Positions 53,482 through 63,015 of a DNA stretch of 64,000 nucleotides are shown piece after piece. The stretch's first letter is position 1, and each line of letters begins with the position of its first letter. Source of the DNA: Flavobacterium fluviatile (GTDB taxonomy: Bacteria; Bacteroidota; Bacteroidia; Flavobacteriales; Flavobacteriaceae); contig NZ_JAADZW010000007.1 in assembly GCF_010645065.1 (NCBI RefSeq), forward strand, positions 1 to 64,000, in the 5' to 3' direction. Below the pieces are notes generated by a model. It saw only the letters and a program-made list of their open reading frames with translations, did not search any database and was not told the origin of the DNA. The position numbers were made by a program, and so were the translations under genes.

Positions 53482-53500
53482 TTTAAATTTCAATATTTAT

Positions 53501-53547
53501 AATTCCAAATTCCAATATATCGATTGGAATTTGGAATTTTTTATTTT
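53501..53547 (+). terminator. intrinsic terminator after dapD
   Basis: AATTCCAAATTCCAAT (53501-53516) pairs perfectly with 53523-53538 over a six-base loop. TTTTATTTT follows. Confidence 0.92.
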
Positions 53548-53612
53548 AAAACTAATCTTAAATTGATTTTTTTTTCTTCAATTTGTACTCTCTTAAATGA
53601 CTCAATTTTTAA

Positions 53613-54671
53613 ATGAAGATACTTGTAATTCAACAAAAAATGATTGGCGATGTGTTAGCCAGTTCAGCTATTTGTAATACTTTAAAAAATGAGTATCCAA
53701 ACGCACAGATTGATTATTTGATTTATCCATTTACCAGCCCGGTTGTTGAAAACAATCCGAATATTGACAATCTTGTATTTTTTAAGGATGAAATAAAAAA
53801 AAACAAGATTAAACTTGTAAAATTTTGTCTTGAAATAAGAAAATCAAAATATGATATTATTATTGATGCTTACGGAAAACTTGAAAGTAATATGATAGTT
53901 GCTTTTTCAGGAGCGAAAACTAAAATCGGTTTTTATAAATCTTACACTAACTTAATTTATACTTATACAGTAAGAGAACTTTCTGTACCCAAAACAACTG
54001 CAGGACTGGCTCTTGAAAACAGAATGCTTTTACTACAGTCGTTTGACCTGAAAAAACCGTTAAAAGTTAAGCCGGAAATCTTTTTAAAAGACTATGAAAT
54101 TAAAAACGGAAAGCAAATTCTTTTTCAAAACCATATTGATTTTTCTAAGAAAATATACATGATCGGGATTTTGGGAAGCGGAAAGACGAAAACCTATCCA
54201 GGCAATTACATGGCCGAACTTTTGGATAAAATTGTTGCAGATACAAATGCTTCATTACTATTCAATTATATTCCGTCACAATTAAAAGAAGCACATGAAA
54301 TTTTTAATTTATGCCAGCCTGAGACTCAAAAAAATATCAAAATTGATATTGTTCCCAGATCCATCAGGGAGTTTTTATCCATTACTTATCATTGTGATGC
54401 CTTACTTGGTAATGAAGGCGGAGCCGTTAATATGGCTAAAGCATTAAACAAACCAACATTTACCATTTTTTCTACCTGGATAAAAAAAGAAGCCTGGAAT
54501 AGTTTTGATGACGGGATAAAAAATGTTTCAGTACACTTAAAAGATTTTAAGCCTGACTTATACGGTTCAAAAACAGCAAAAGAAATGAAAGGACAGGCTA
54601 TGGATTTATATCAGTCCTTCACTCCTGATTTAATAATTCCGAGATTAGAAGAATATCTAAAATCTAATTAG
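53613..54671 (+). CDS. GT9 glycosyltransferase (heptosyltransferase-like)
   Basis: The 352-residue protein fits family GT9: an opening MKILVIQQKMIGDVLASSAIC (the ADP-heptose transferase-style start), and the C-terminal GNEGGAVNMAKALNKPTFTIFS, the donor-site signature. GT9 enzymes usually add heptose or a related sugar to LPS core. It is the first gene of the glycan cluster and its stop overlaps the convergent GT2 stop by eight bases in a palindrome, CTAATTAG. Confidence 0.85.
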   Translation: MKILVIQQKMIGDVLASSAICNTLKNEYPNAQIDYLIYPFTSPVVENNPNIDNLVFFKDEIKKNKIKLVKFCLEIRKSKYDIIIDAYGKLESNMIVAFSGAKTKIGFYKSYTNLIYTYTVRELSVPKTTAGLALENRMLLLQSFDLKKPLKVKPEIFLKDYEIKNGKQILFQNHIDFSKKIYMIGILGSGKTKTYPGNYMAELLDKIVADTNASLLFNYIPSQLKEAHEIFNLCQPETQKNIKIDIVPRSIREFLSITYHCDALLGNEGGAVNMAKALNKPTFTIFSTWIKKEAWNSFDDGIKNVSVHLKDFKPDLYGSKTAKEMKGQAMDLYQSFTPDLIIPRLEEYLKSN

Positions 54672-55476
54672 AATCTATTCCAATTATTGTTTTAACGACC
54701 TTATTTTTTTTTGTATTTTCTCTGATTGCGAAATTTTTCTTCCAGGTTGCCTCATTTACATATCCCCTTGCGTGATCTAAATGTACAACTATCGCACTAT
54801 AGCGAATTTGTTTTGACTTCAGGCCTTTATTAAAAAGCCTTTCTCCCAGTTCCCGATCTTGCCCTCCGTACTGCATTTCCTGATTAAAACCGTTGATAAA
54901 AACCAAATCTTCTTTCCAGCCCGATGCATTATGACCGTTCCAGGTAGCTTTTGTGGGGGTTATAAAATTTAGAAATTTTGACAGAAAACCAGACGCAGTG
55001 AGCTTTGCATTTTTAAATGATTTTTTTAAACCATTCTTTACCAGCCATTTTGCATTAAAACAATTTTGTTCTAAAATATCATTTTTGGTAATAGCTTTTG
55101 AAATATCCATCGGAAGCATGAAATACCCTCCCGAAAGAAAATATCCTTTTTCTCTGTAATTCAGATGAGTTGCTACAAAATCTTTTCTCGGAATGCAGTC
55201 TCCATCTGTAAAAATGAGATAATCCGAACTGGAAGCTATTATTGCCTTATTGAGAATCTGAGATTTCTGAAATCCATTATCTTCCTGCCAAACGTGTATT
55301 AATGGCATAGAAATCTGCGTTCTTAGAGAATCCAGTAATTCTTTAGTTTTTGGCTCTGAACCGTCATCAGCTATAATAATTTCGAAATTAGTTTCGGTTT
55401 GAACACTTAATCCCCAAATGACTTTTTCGAGCCACTCTTCAGCATTATAAGTGCTCATTATTACAGATGCTTTCAT
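54664..55476 (-). CDS. GT2 glycosyltransferase with galactosyltransferase-like C-terminus
   Basis: The 270-residue enzyme opens with SVIMSTYNAEEWLEKVIWGL and has IIADDGSE (nucleotide site), FTDGDC as the DxD-like metal motif, and a C-terminal GFNQEMQYGGQDRELGERLF of the Glyco_transf_7C type. The ATG at 55476 is favoured over the upstream 55509, which would overlap the kinase-like gene. It transfers a sugar in the surface glycan pathway; donor and acceptor are not visible. Confidence 0.82.
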   Translation of the reverse strand: MKASVIMSTYNAEEWLEKVIWGLSVQTETNFEIIIADDGSEPKTKELLDSLRTQISMPLIHVWQEDNGFQKSQILNKAIIASSSDYLIFTDGDCIPRKDFVATHLNYREKGYFLSGGYFMLPMDISKAITKNDILEQNCFNAKWLVKNGLKKSFKNAKLTASGFLSKFLNFITPTKATWNGHNASGWKEDLVFINGFNQEMQYGGQDRELGERLFNKGLKSKQIRYSAIVVHLDHARGYVNEATWKKNFAIRENTKKNKVVKTIIGIDSN

Positions 55477-55496
55477 TTTTTTATTAGTATCAGTCC

Positions 55497-56252
55497 TTAT
55501 TTTTTCCAAAACTTTAATATTTTTTTTATTTTTCGCTTTCGTTGTAATTTTTTATGAAAAATATTTTTAAAGTTCATCATAGTATCGTAAACTAATTGAT
55601 AATCAATCCCGCTAAACTTTGAATATTCGTCGCTCATAACAGCAATCATCTCCGACTTATATGTGAGTCTTTTCAAATTATTCATTCGCTGAGTAAAATT
55701 CATCGAATCATGAAACTTCATTCGATTCAAATCAACCAGAAAAAATTCATATTTAGTTTCAGAAACCTTTTTAATTAAAGTATTACCCGGTGAATGATCC
55801 AAAAACTCAATTCCTTTTTCATGCAAATCAATCGAGAAACGCGTAAATTGCCTTAAAATATTTTCATGATCTGGATAATCCGGATTTGTAACCAACTCTC
55901 TAAATGTAAGATCAGGATGAAGCTGAGAACTTATATAAAAACTTTTTCCTAATCCAAAAATGCTGCGATATTCCGAGTACGCAATGGGATTTGGCGTTCC
56001 TACTTTATTTTCCTGAAGCCTTACAGCGTATTCAAATGAGCGTTGTGCCTTTGACTTTCTAAAAAAGCGGTAAACTACCTTATTTATCAACGATGGAGTC
56101 TTAAATGATTTTACATTGATTGAATCACAAAAAACTTTAATAATATTACGTTTTCCATCTCCAAACAATGTTCCGGAGGAATCAAAATTCTCAATTATTT
56201 CGAAAATCTCATTTTTCTGAGAAACATAGTTTGGATGAATGATTAGCTTCAT
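55497..56252 (-). CDS. LPS kinase-like protein (InaA/Kdo-kinase type)
   Basis: The 251-residue protein has the RfaP/WaaP/InaA-like kinase core: FLDHSPGNTLI (catalytic Asp in LDHSPGN) and FLVDLNRMKF (metal-binding Asp). ARLQENKVGTPNPIAYSE-like N-terminal lobe text is visible. Such proteins phosphorylate Kdo or heptose residues of LPS core. The ATG at 56252 is favoured, since the longer 56285 start adds residues of low quality. It lies between the convergent GT2 and the divergent GT4 gene. Confidence 0.78.
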   Translation of the reverse strand: MKLIIHPNYVSQKNEIFEIIENFDSSGTLFGDGKRNIIKVFCDSINVKSFKTPSLINKVVYRFFRKSKAQRSFEYAVRLQENKVGTPNPIAYSEYRSIFGLGKSFYISSQLHPDLTFRELVTNPDYPDHENILRQFTRFSIDLHEKGIEFLDHSPGNTLIKKVSETKYEFFLVDLNRMKFHDSMNFTQRMNNLKRLTYKSEMIAVMSDEYSKFSGIDYQLVYDTMMNFKNIFHKKLQRKRKIKKILKFWKK

Positions 56253-56327
56253 TAATTCTTTTCTAAATTTTAATTGTATCGACAAAAATAATCAATGCTT
56301 TTCATACTTTTACAATAAATTATCAAA

Positions 56328-57398
56328 ATGAAGAAAACCGTTTTTTTAGAGACACATAATATTAAAAATCCAACTACAGGTTTTGGTGTTTTTAATTATG
56401 GATTAATTAAAGGCTTGAGTGCTCTTAAAACCGACAATATTGAACTGACTATTAGTGCAAAGAATCCCAGTGTCTTAAAAAAAGAATTCTCTGATAAATT
56501 CAAATACAAGAGAATTTTCGGCTTTAGCAGATATAAGGCTTTCAGAGTTTTTAAAAAATATGATTTATGGCATTCTGTAAACCAAAACACAAAAATTGAA
56601 CCTCGAAAATCAACTAAATATCTATTGACTATTCATGATGTGAACTTTGCGGAAAATCCTCAAAATATTGGAAACAAACAATATACACTTTTTCTTAAGA
56701 AGCTAAAAAAAGCAGATGCAATCACTTATATTTCAGAATATGCAAAAAAACAGGCTCATCTTTATTTTACTATTCCAAATGTGCCCGAATTTGTAATTTA
56801 TAATGGAAATCCAATAACAAAAATTGAAAATACCAGCGATTATAAGCCTGAAGTACCTGTTAACAGACCTTTTCTATACTCGATAGGAGATTTTCTAGAG
56901 AAAAAAAATTTCAACTCAATTGTGGCAATGATGGAGTTTATTCCGGATTATAATTTGATAATATCCGGAAATCATAATAAAGAGTATGGCAAAAAAGTAA
57001 AACAAACCATCATTGATTTAAACCTCACTGATCGTGTCTTCCTTACGGGAAAAATAAGCGAGACAGGAAAACAATTCTATATGAAAAACTGCAAAGCTTT
57101 TGTCTTTCCTTCCATAGGTGAAGGCTTTGGTCTTCCTCCAATTGAAGCCATGAAATTTGGAAATGCTATATTTCTGGCAAACAGGACTTCTTTGAAAGAA
57201 GTTGGCGGTGAAAATTGCTTTTATTGGGAAGAATTTCAACCAGAATACATGGCATCTGTTTTTTATGAAGGAATTAAAAAATATGAATCTAATAAAAATT
57301 TTTATCAGGAAAGATATAAAGAAAGAGCAAACAGTTTTAGTTGGGAAAATGCTACCATAGAATACATGAAGGTATATAAAACATTATTATTGATTTAA
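56328..57398 (+). CDS. GT4 glycosyltransferase
   Basis: The 356-residue protein is a GT-B family 4 enzyme. Recognisable are the N-terminal NIKNPTTGFGVFNYGLI and the C-terminal FPSIGEGFGLPPIEAMKFG, with the EX7E motif (EGFGLPPIE), used to bind the nucleotide sugar. It is divergent from the LPS-kinase-like gene and followed by another GT4 gene. Confidence 0.85.
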   Translation: MKKTVFLETHNIKNPTTGFGVFNYGLIKGLSALKTDNIELTISAKNPSVLKKEFSDKFKYKRIFGFSRYKAFRVFKKYDLWHSVNQNTKIEPRKSTKYLLTIHDVNFAENPQNIGNKQYTLFLKKLKKADAITYISEYAKKQAHLYFTIPNVPEFVIYNGNPITKIENTSDYKPEVPVNRPFLYSIGDFLEKKNFNSIVAMMEFIPDYNLIISGNHNKEYGKKVKQTIIDLNLTDRVFLTGKISETGKQFYMKNCKAFVFPSIGEGFGLPPIEAMKFGNAIFLANRTSLKEVGGENCFYWEEFQPEYMASVFYEGIKKYESNKNFYQERYKERANSFSWENATIEYMKVYKTLLLI

Positions 57399-57453
57399 GT
57401 TACCAATTCATTAATTTATCTATATTTTTGCAAAAAAACTGATATTTCTGATA

Positions 57454-58560
57454 ATGAAAATATTGAATATAACTACAATTCGGGAATGGCGCGGAGGCGA
57501 TAATCAAATGTATACAATCTTTAAGCTTCTTCAGGAAAAAAAAGATTTAAAACAATTCATTCTTTGTCCGGAAAATTCTGTTTTAGCAGAAAAATGTAAA
57601 ACTGAGGGTATTGCTTGTTATACGTATGACAGGACGATGTTCAAACTTGTTCATGCAACACAAAAAATTATCCAAATCTGCAAGACAGATAAAATTGACA
57701 TTATCCACGTTCACGATTCTTCAGCATTAAATGCAGCTCTTTTATCTCTTTTATTTCTTCCAAAATCAATACAGATTCTTTTAAGCAGAAAAAGAAATAA
57801 CCCTATAAAAGAAAAATTCTTAAACAAGTTCAAATATTCCCATCCCAGAATTATAAAAATTATTTCAGTCTCAAAAGCCGTTGAAGCAATTTTTAATAAT
57901 ATTATTGCCGATAAGCAAAAATTGGTAACCATTTACGATGCAATTGACGTAAATAATTTTACTGGCAAAAACAACAAAAACTTGCTTCACAAAGAGTATA
58001 ATCTTAATGCAAATACTAAAATAATTGGAAACATTGCTGGTCTGACAGAACAAAAAGATATTTTTACTTTCATTGATACTGCAAAAAAAATCATCGAAAA
58101 TAAGCCAGACGATTTATCTGCCGCATTTTTTGTTATTGGTGATGGTAATCTAAAATCAGAACTTTTAGAATATATCAAACTACAAAAACTTGAGAATTTT
58201 ATATTTTTCACCGGCTTCCGAAATGATGTAGCTGAATTATTGCCAGAATTTGATGTTTTACTTATGACATCGGTTTCTGAAGGATTACCTCTCACAATTT
58301 ATGAAGCATTTGCATCAAAAATTCCGGTTGTAACAACAAATGCAGGTGGTATTGCAGAGGTGGTGATTGAGGGAAAAACTGGTTTTATTACCAATTTAAG
58401 AGATTCAGTATCGCTATCAGAAAAAGTTCTTTATATATTGAAAAATAAAGAAATTGCAGAAAAAATAACACTTAATGCATTTGAGATTGTGAAAAAAAAC
58501 CATGACCTTGAGGTGATGAAAGAGAATTACTATAAATTTTACAAAACTCTTGCAAAATGA
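57454..58560 (+). CDS. GT4 glycosyltransferase
   Basis: The 368-residue protein is another GT-B enzyme with TSVSEGLPLTIYEAFASKIPV, which has the EX7E motif (EGLPLTIYE), and an N-terminal MKILNITTIREWRGGDNQMY. Its last codon overlaps the next gene by ATGA, a coupling that suggests translational reinitiation. A TATTTTTG box lies at 57423-57430, 24 bases before its start. Confidence 0.85.
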   Translation: MKILNITTIREWRGGDNQMYTIFKLLQEKKDLKQFILCPENSVLAEKCKTEGIACYTYDRTMFKLVHATQKIIQICKTDKIDIIHVHDSSALNAALLSLLFLPKSIQILLSRKRNNPIKEKFLNKFKYSHPRIIKIISVSKAVEAIFNNIIADKQKLVTIYDAIDVNNFTGKNNKNLLHKEYNLNANTKIIGNIAGLTEQKDIFTFIDTAKKIIENKPDDLSAAFFVIGDGNLKSELLEYIKLQKLENFIFFTGFRNDVAELLPEFDVLLMTSVSEGLPLTIYEAFASKIPVVTTNAGGIAEVVIEGKTGFITNLRDSVSLSEKVLYILKNKEIAEKITLNAFEIVKKNHDLEVMKENYYKFYKTLAK

Positions 58561-59510
58561 AAATTTGCTTAATAAGCTTTGATTACTGGGGTTTCGACTA
58601 TTACATTATCGAAGAGCTAAAGAAAAAAGGGATTGAAGCAAGTCATATCAATTTAAATGATTTCAAATACACATATTCAAATGTTTTTATAAGGATTGCA
58701 AACGGCTTTTCTAAAGTTTTTTTAAATAAGAATATTAAAAGAGTAAAAAAACAAAATTTTGTATTAAATCATCTTGAAAAGTTAGGGCATCAGGATATAA
58801 TTCTAACGATTAGACCTGATCTTTTAGACAGAAAAACGCACAAAATAATCAAAACAAAAACAAATCGATACATCGCATATTTATATGATAGCATCAAAAG
58901 ATTTCCGGTAAAGCATTTATCAAAAGGAATCTTTGACGACATATTCTCCTTTGACAGGGAAGAATGCAATTATTATAATTTCAAGAGAATTACCAATTAT
59001 ATTTATTTGCCTAAAAAAGAAATTGACGAAACTAAAACTTATAAAAATTCAGTCTTTATAGTAATGTCGAAAGATGAAAGATTAAAAACACTTAATTCTA
59101 TTTCGCAAAAATTTGATGAGCTAAACATTGATTATAAGTTTATTGTCAAATCGAATAAGAATGTAGAGTGGTTAAATTCAAAAATCGAAATAACAAGAGA
59201 AGATATTGGTTTTGAAGATATCAAAAAACTAATCGAAGATTCAAAGATAATGATGGATATTTCACGGTCTGCCAATACGGGGCTTAGTTTTCGTTTTTTT
59301 GAATCTTTAGCATATCAAAAAAAGATTATTACAACAAATCAATCTGTCAAAAAGTATGCATTCTATGATCCAAATAATATTTTGGTAATTAATCCAAAAA
59401 ATCCTGAAATCCCGAAATCATTTTTTGAAACTGAATATAAACCTTTGAGTGATGAAATATATAATAAATACACTATTAACAATTGGGTTAAAACAGTTTT
59501 TGGAATATAA
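58557..59510 (+). CDS. glycosyltransferase-like protein
   Basis: The 317-residue protein has no clear metal motif, but ISRSANTGLSFRFFESLAYQKKI resembles the C-terminal donor region of CgeB-like and family 4 glycosyltransferases, and the N-terminus MKICLISFDYWGFDYYIIEEL fits the first Rossmann half. The donor is unknown. It overlaps the preceding GT4 gene by four bases. Confidence 0.65.
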   Translation: MKICLISFDYWGFDYYIIEELKKKGIEASHINLNDFKYTYSNVFIRIANGFSKVFLNKNIKRVKKQNFVLNHLEKLGHQDIILTIRPDLLDRKTHKIIKTKTNRYIAYLYDSIKRFPVKHLSKGIFDDIFSFDREECNYYNFKRITNYIYLPKKEIDETKTYKNSVFIVMSKDERLKTLNSISQKFDELNIDYKFIVKSNKNVEWLNSKIEITREDIGFEDIKKLIEDSKIMMDISRSANTGLSFRFFESLAYQKKIITTNQSVKKYAFYDPNNILVINPKNPEIPKSFFETEYKPLSDEIYNKYTINNWVKTVFGI

Positions 59511-59518
59511 TAAAAATT

Positions 59519-59545
59519 GACACTGTCCCAAATAAGTGTGTACGT
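59519..59545. mobile_element. possible insertion-sequence end remnant
   Basis: After the glycosyltransferase-like gene, bases 59519-59545 read GACACTGTCCCAAATAAGTG and on to TGTACG, wording similar to ends of insertion sequences. No transposase frame is near, and only one end is visible. Confidence 0.25.
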
Positions 59546-59679
59546 TGAAAAGTTGAGGCTTCAGTTTTTATATTGGAGCCTTTATTAGATAGAATTAATA
59601 ACTTTAAAGCTTTAGAGTTTTTAATCTCAAAAATCGTTAATTTTTTCGTAATTAAATATATTCATACAAAACACATCAA

Positions 59680-60894
59680 TCAATTGAATAAACCCATAAT
59701 TTTTGATTCAATATTAAATACAGAAAATGGTTCAATAACTTTTTCAGAGTCATCGCTTATTTGTTTCCAAAGTTCTTCATTTTCATAAAGTGAGATAATG
59801 CTATTAACAATTTCTTGCTTATTATTTCCAACTAATAATTTTTCATTTTTACCAAAATCAAATCCTTCAGCTCCAATATGGGTAGTAACCAACGGCAATC
59901 CATATTCTAAACTTTGTCCTATTTTACCTTTTATCCCTGCTCCATAACGCAATGGTGCTACAAAAACCTTTGAATTTAAAAAATATGGTGCAACATCTTC
60001 AACATATCCCAATATTCTAAATTTTTCTGAATTTAATTGTTCGATTACCAGTGGTACATTACTGCCAATAATATTTATTGAGATATCTGGTTTGGTTTTC
60101 CATAGTAAGGGCATAATTTCTCCAAATAAATACTGTACAGCATCAATATTGGGTTTATGATCAAAACCTCCAATAAATAACAAATCCTTACGATCTTTAA
60201 AATTTTTAAATTCAATATTTTTACTATATTCATGAATGTTCCCTATGGCTATTGTTTTATCATCATTATCATAATATTTTTTTAGGTTTTGCTTTTCCAT
60301 TTCTGAGATTACAATAATTTTATCTGCTTTTTGGCAATTATTAATTTCTAAGTCCAGAAACTTTTGAGCCTTTTTCATAATTTTAGCATTCCCGTAGAGC
60401 TCAGATTCTCTTTTGAATCTTAAATAATGAAAATCGACCATATCAAAAAACACCTTTATTGAAGGGTTATATTTTTTAATAATTGGATAATATTTTTCAA
60501 AAATATCCGGTCGATGTAACCATGCAAAAGTTACTTTAGGGAGAATTAATTTTAAAAAATCATTTTTTTTAATCAGATTACCATAATTATCTAATGATGG
60601 TTCATAAACTACAACACCCATTTCTTTAAAAAATGAAACATACTCCAATTTATAACGATATTCTTTATAATCAGAAAGTAAATAAACGCCAATTTGATTA
60701 TCTGTCAGCAATTTAATAATTTCAGTTAATCTTCTTGAACCAGAATCTTTATCATACTCAGGTATTTTTGTATCTACAATTAAAACATAGTTTTTATCTT
60801 GCAAATCGCTAATAAAATTGATTTGCTTTTTTTCTTTTTTAAGCTTTTGAGCCAATAGTTTTAACCTAAAATATAACTTAACTGATTTATACAT
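59680..60894 (-). CDS. GT4 glycosyltransferase
   Basis: The 404-residue protein is a GT-B enzyme with APLRYGAGIKGKIGQSLEYGLP, the Glyco_trans_1_4-type donor site, and LLFIGGFDHKPNIDAVQYLF in the middle. The N-terminus is about 40 residues longer than usual. I chose the ATG at 60894; an upstream TTG (60936) is less likely. It points toward the rest of the cluster and closes it. Confidence 0.82.
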   Translation of the reverse strand: MYKSVKLYFRLKLLAQKLKKEKKQINFISDLQDKNYVLIVDTKIPEYDKDSGSRRLTEIIKLLTDNQIGVYLLSDYKEYRYKLEYVSFFKEMGVVVYEPSLDNYGNLIKKNDFLKLILPKVTFAWLHRPDIFEKYYPIIKKYNPSIKVFFDMVDFHYLRFKRESELYGNAKIMKKAQKFLDLEINNCQKADKIIVISEMEKQNLKKYYDNDDKTIAIGNIHEYSKNIEFKNFKDRKDLLFIGGFDHKPNIDAVQYLFGEIMPLLWKTKPDISINIIGSNVPLVIEQLNSEKFRILGYVEDVAPYFLNSKVFVAPLRYGAGIKGKIGQSLEYGLPLVTTHIGAEGFDFGKNEKLLVGNNKQEIVNSIISLYENEELWKQISDDSEKVIEPFSVFNIESKIMGLFN

Positions 60895-61226
60895 TTTATC
60901 TGATTTAATAATAACCAAAATTGAAATTAAGATCAAAGTAACTATTTTCTAAAACAAGAAACTATATAATTTTCTTTTTTTACAAAAAACACTGAGAGCG
61001 GCACCGACTTTGGCTATTTCAAAAACTGCAAATACTCACATTATTAAATTTATCAGAATTTAGAATTGAGCACAATGATTTTCGATACGTAGTCTTCCAT
61101 ATATTCTCAATTCAATAGTATTATTAAATTATCCATACAATTACAAGTTCATAATCCCATAAGATTTCAATAAATATTTTTCGTTTCTTTGCCAATATAA
61201 ACTTGTTACCTGTATTCTTAATTAAA

Positions 61227-61796
61227 ATGGAAAATCTCAACGAAGAAATAACCAAAGCTTACGAAATAATCAAAGAAGGCGGTATCATCCTGTACCCAAC
61301 TGATACTGTTTGGGGAATTGGCTGTGATGCTACAAATCCTGAAGCTGTAGCTAAAATATATAAACTTAAACAGCGGGCAGAGACACAAAGCATGATTGTC
61401 TTAATGAATGGCGAAAAAATGATGTATAATGTTTTTAAAAACATTCCTGAAGTAGCCTGGCAAATTCTTGATTTATCTGAAAAACCGACAACTTTAATTT
61501 TAGATGAACCAAGAAATGTAGCTCCAAATATTATTGCTGCGGATAATTCACTTGGAATTCGGCTGGTAAAAGAACCTTTTTGCTTTAAATTGTTAGAAAG
61601 AATGAAAAAGCCGCTGGTTTCTACTTCAGCTAATATTTCCGGACAGCCAACACCAATTGCTTTTAAAGATATCAATCCCGAAATTATCAAAGGAGTTGAT
61701 TATGTTGTGAATTTATATCATGATAAAGTGGCAGGAAAACCTTCAACAATCATTAAATTAACTAATGATTCTCAGGTAAAAGTAATCCGCAAATAA
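61227..61796 (+). CDS. tsaC: threonylcarbamoyl-AMP synthase (Sua5/YrdC/TsaC family)
   Basis: The 189-residue enzyme forms threonylcarbamoyl-AMP for the t6A modification of tRNA. Visible motifs are LYPTDTVWGIGCDATNPEAV, KIYKLKQRAETQSMIVLM and STSANISGQPTP. I chose the ATG at 61227; the earlier frame start (TTG at 61203) adds a short extension of low quality. It is convergent with the cysteine desulfurase gene, with 7 bases between the stops. Confidence 0.9.
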   Translation: MENLNEEITKAYEIIKEGGIILYPTDTVWGIGCDATNPEAVAKIYKLKQRAETQSMIVLMNGEKMMYNVFKNIPEVAWQILDLSEKPTTLILDEPRNVAPNIIAADNSLGIRLVKEPFCFKLLERMKKPLVSTSANISGQPTPIAFKDINPEIIKGVDYVVNLYHDKVAGKPSTIIKLTNDSQVKVIRK

Positions 61797-61803
61797 TTAA
61801 CAG

Positions 61804-62928
61804 TTATATGGTTTTAAGGCTCTCTATTAACAAGTCAATATCTTCTTTTGTATTGTAATGACTGAAAGAAATTCGGAGATTTGGTAATTTTAAATCGGTC
61901 TCCGAAAATATTTCTTTTAAAACATGTGAAGGCTTTATGCTTCCTGACTGACAGGCGCTTCCTCTGGAAACTGCAATTCCTCTCATATCCAGATTAAACA
62001 ACAGCATTGAAGTTTTATCCTGGGAAAAAGGCAAAATTACATTGATAATATTATAAAAATCTTCCCTATTCCCTACGATTCTAAAATTCGGAAAATGAAT
62101 TTCAAACTGATTTATCAGATATATTTTTAAACCAGAAATATATTCCCTCTCTGCTTCTAAATTTTCATACGAGACACTCAAAGCTTTTGCCATACCTGAA
62201 ATCTGATGAGCAGCTTCTGTTCCGGCTCGCAATCCTTTTTCCTGTTCCCCTCCAAAAAGTAAAGGCTGCAACCCTGAGTTTTTTCGAACAAAGGCAAAAC
62301 CAACCCCTTTTGGCCCATGAAATTTATGCGCACTGGCCACGATAAAATCTACATTATTTTTTTGTAAATCAATTTCTGTTTTGCCAACAGACTGAACGGT
62401 ATCAGAATGAAAAAGCGCATTATACTGCTTACAGATTACACTGACCCTTTCAATATCAAGAATAGTCCCTGTTTCATTATTTACATGCATCAAACTTACA
62501 ATTGTCTTTTTTTCTTCAGATAATAAATGAGACAAATGTGTTAAATCGACACTGCCATCAGGATTTATGTTAACATAATCAACTTCAATATGATAATCGG
62601 ACTGCAAGGCCAAAACTGTATATAAAACAGCATGATGCTCAATTTTGGATGTAATAATACGCTGTACTTTCAAATCCTCTACAGCTGAACGAAGTATCCA
62701 GTTATTTCCTTCGGTACCTCCTGAAGTAAAAATTATTTCCTGAGCTGAACAATTGAGATATTTAGCAATATTTTTTCTGGAAAGTTCAATAATTGTTTTC
62801 GCATTTCTTCCAAAACTGTGTGTAGAAGACGGATTGCCAAAATCATCCATCATAATTTTTGTCATCTCCTGAATAACCTCTGGTCGTATGGCAGTAGTTG
62901 AAGCGTTATCTAGATATACTTTTTTCAT
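61804..62928 (-). CDS. cysteine desulfurase (NifS/IscS-type)
   Basis: The 374-residue PLP enzyme has the PLP lysine in ASAHKFHGPKGVGF and the catalytic cysteine loop SRGSACQSGSIKPSH. The early YLDNASTTAIRPEV and TEGNNWILRSA fit the family. It mobilises sulfur from cysteine for iron-sulfur clusters or thionucleosides. I chose the ATG at 62928, which removes a doubtful eight-residue start. The iscU and sufBCD partners are not adjacent. Confidence 0.9.
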   Translation of the reverse strand: MKKVYLDNASTTAIRPEVIQEMTKIMMDDFGNPSSTHSFGRNAKTIIELSRKNIAKYLNCSAQEIIFTSGGTEGNNWILRSAVEDLKVQRIITSKIEHHAVLYTVLALQSDYHIEVDYVNINPDGSVDLTHLSHLLSEEKKTIVSLMHVNNETGTILDIERVSVICKQYNALFHSDTVQSVGKTEIDLQKNNVDFIVASAHKFHGPKGVGFAFVRKNSGLQPLLFGGEQEKGLRAGTEAAHQISGMAKALSVSYENLEAEREYISGLKIYLINQFEIHFPNFRIVGNREDFYNIINVILPFSQDKTSMLLFNLDMRGIAVSRGSACQSGSIKPSHVLKEIFSETDLKLPNLRISFSHYNTKEDIDLLIESLKTI

Positions 62929-63015
62929 TATGGCAAAGTTAGGAAATATCAATTGTCAATTCTTAAATATCATTTGTGAAATTTTTCACTATTTTTGGTG
63001 CAAATATAAAATACG

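Noticed and set aside
59573..59788. 71-residue + strand open frame at the 3' end of a GT4 gene
   Set aside because: It overlaps the real minus-strand glycosyltransferase gene and encodes no family; it is probably the antisense of that gene.
53613..60894. O-antigen or capsule locus
   Set aside because: No Wzx flippase, Wzy polymerase, Wzz or ligase is seen, so a core-type cluster is more consistent.
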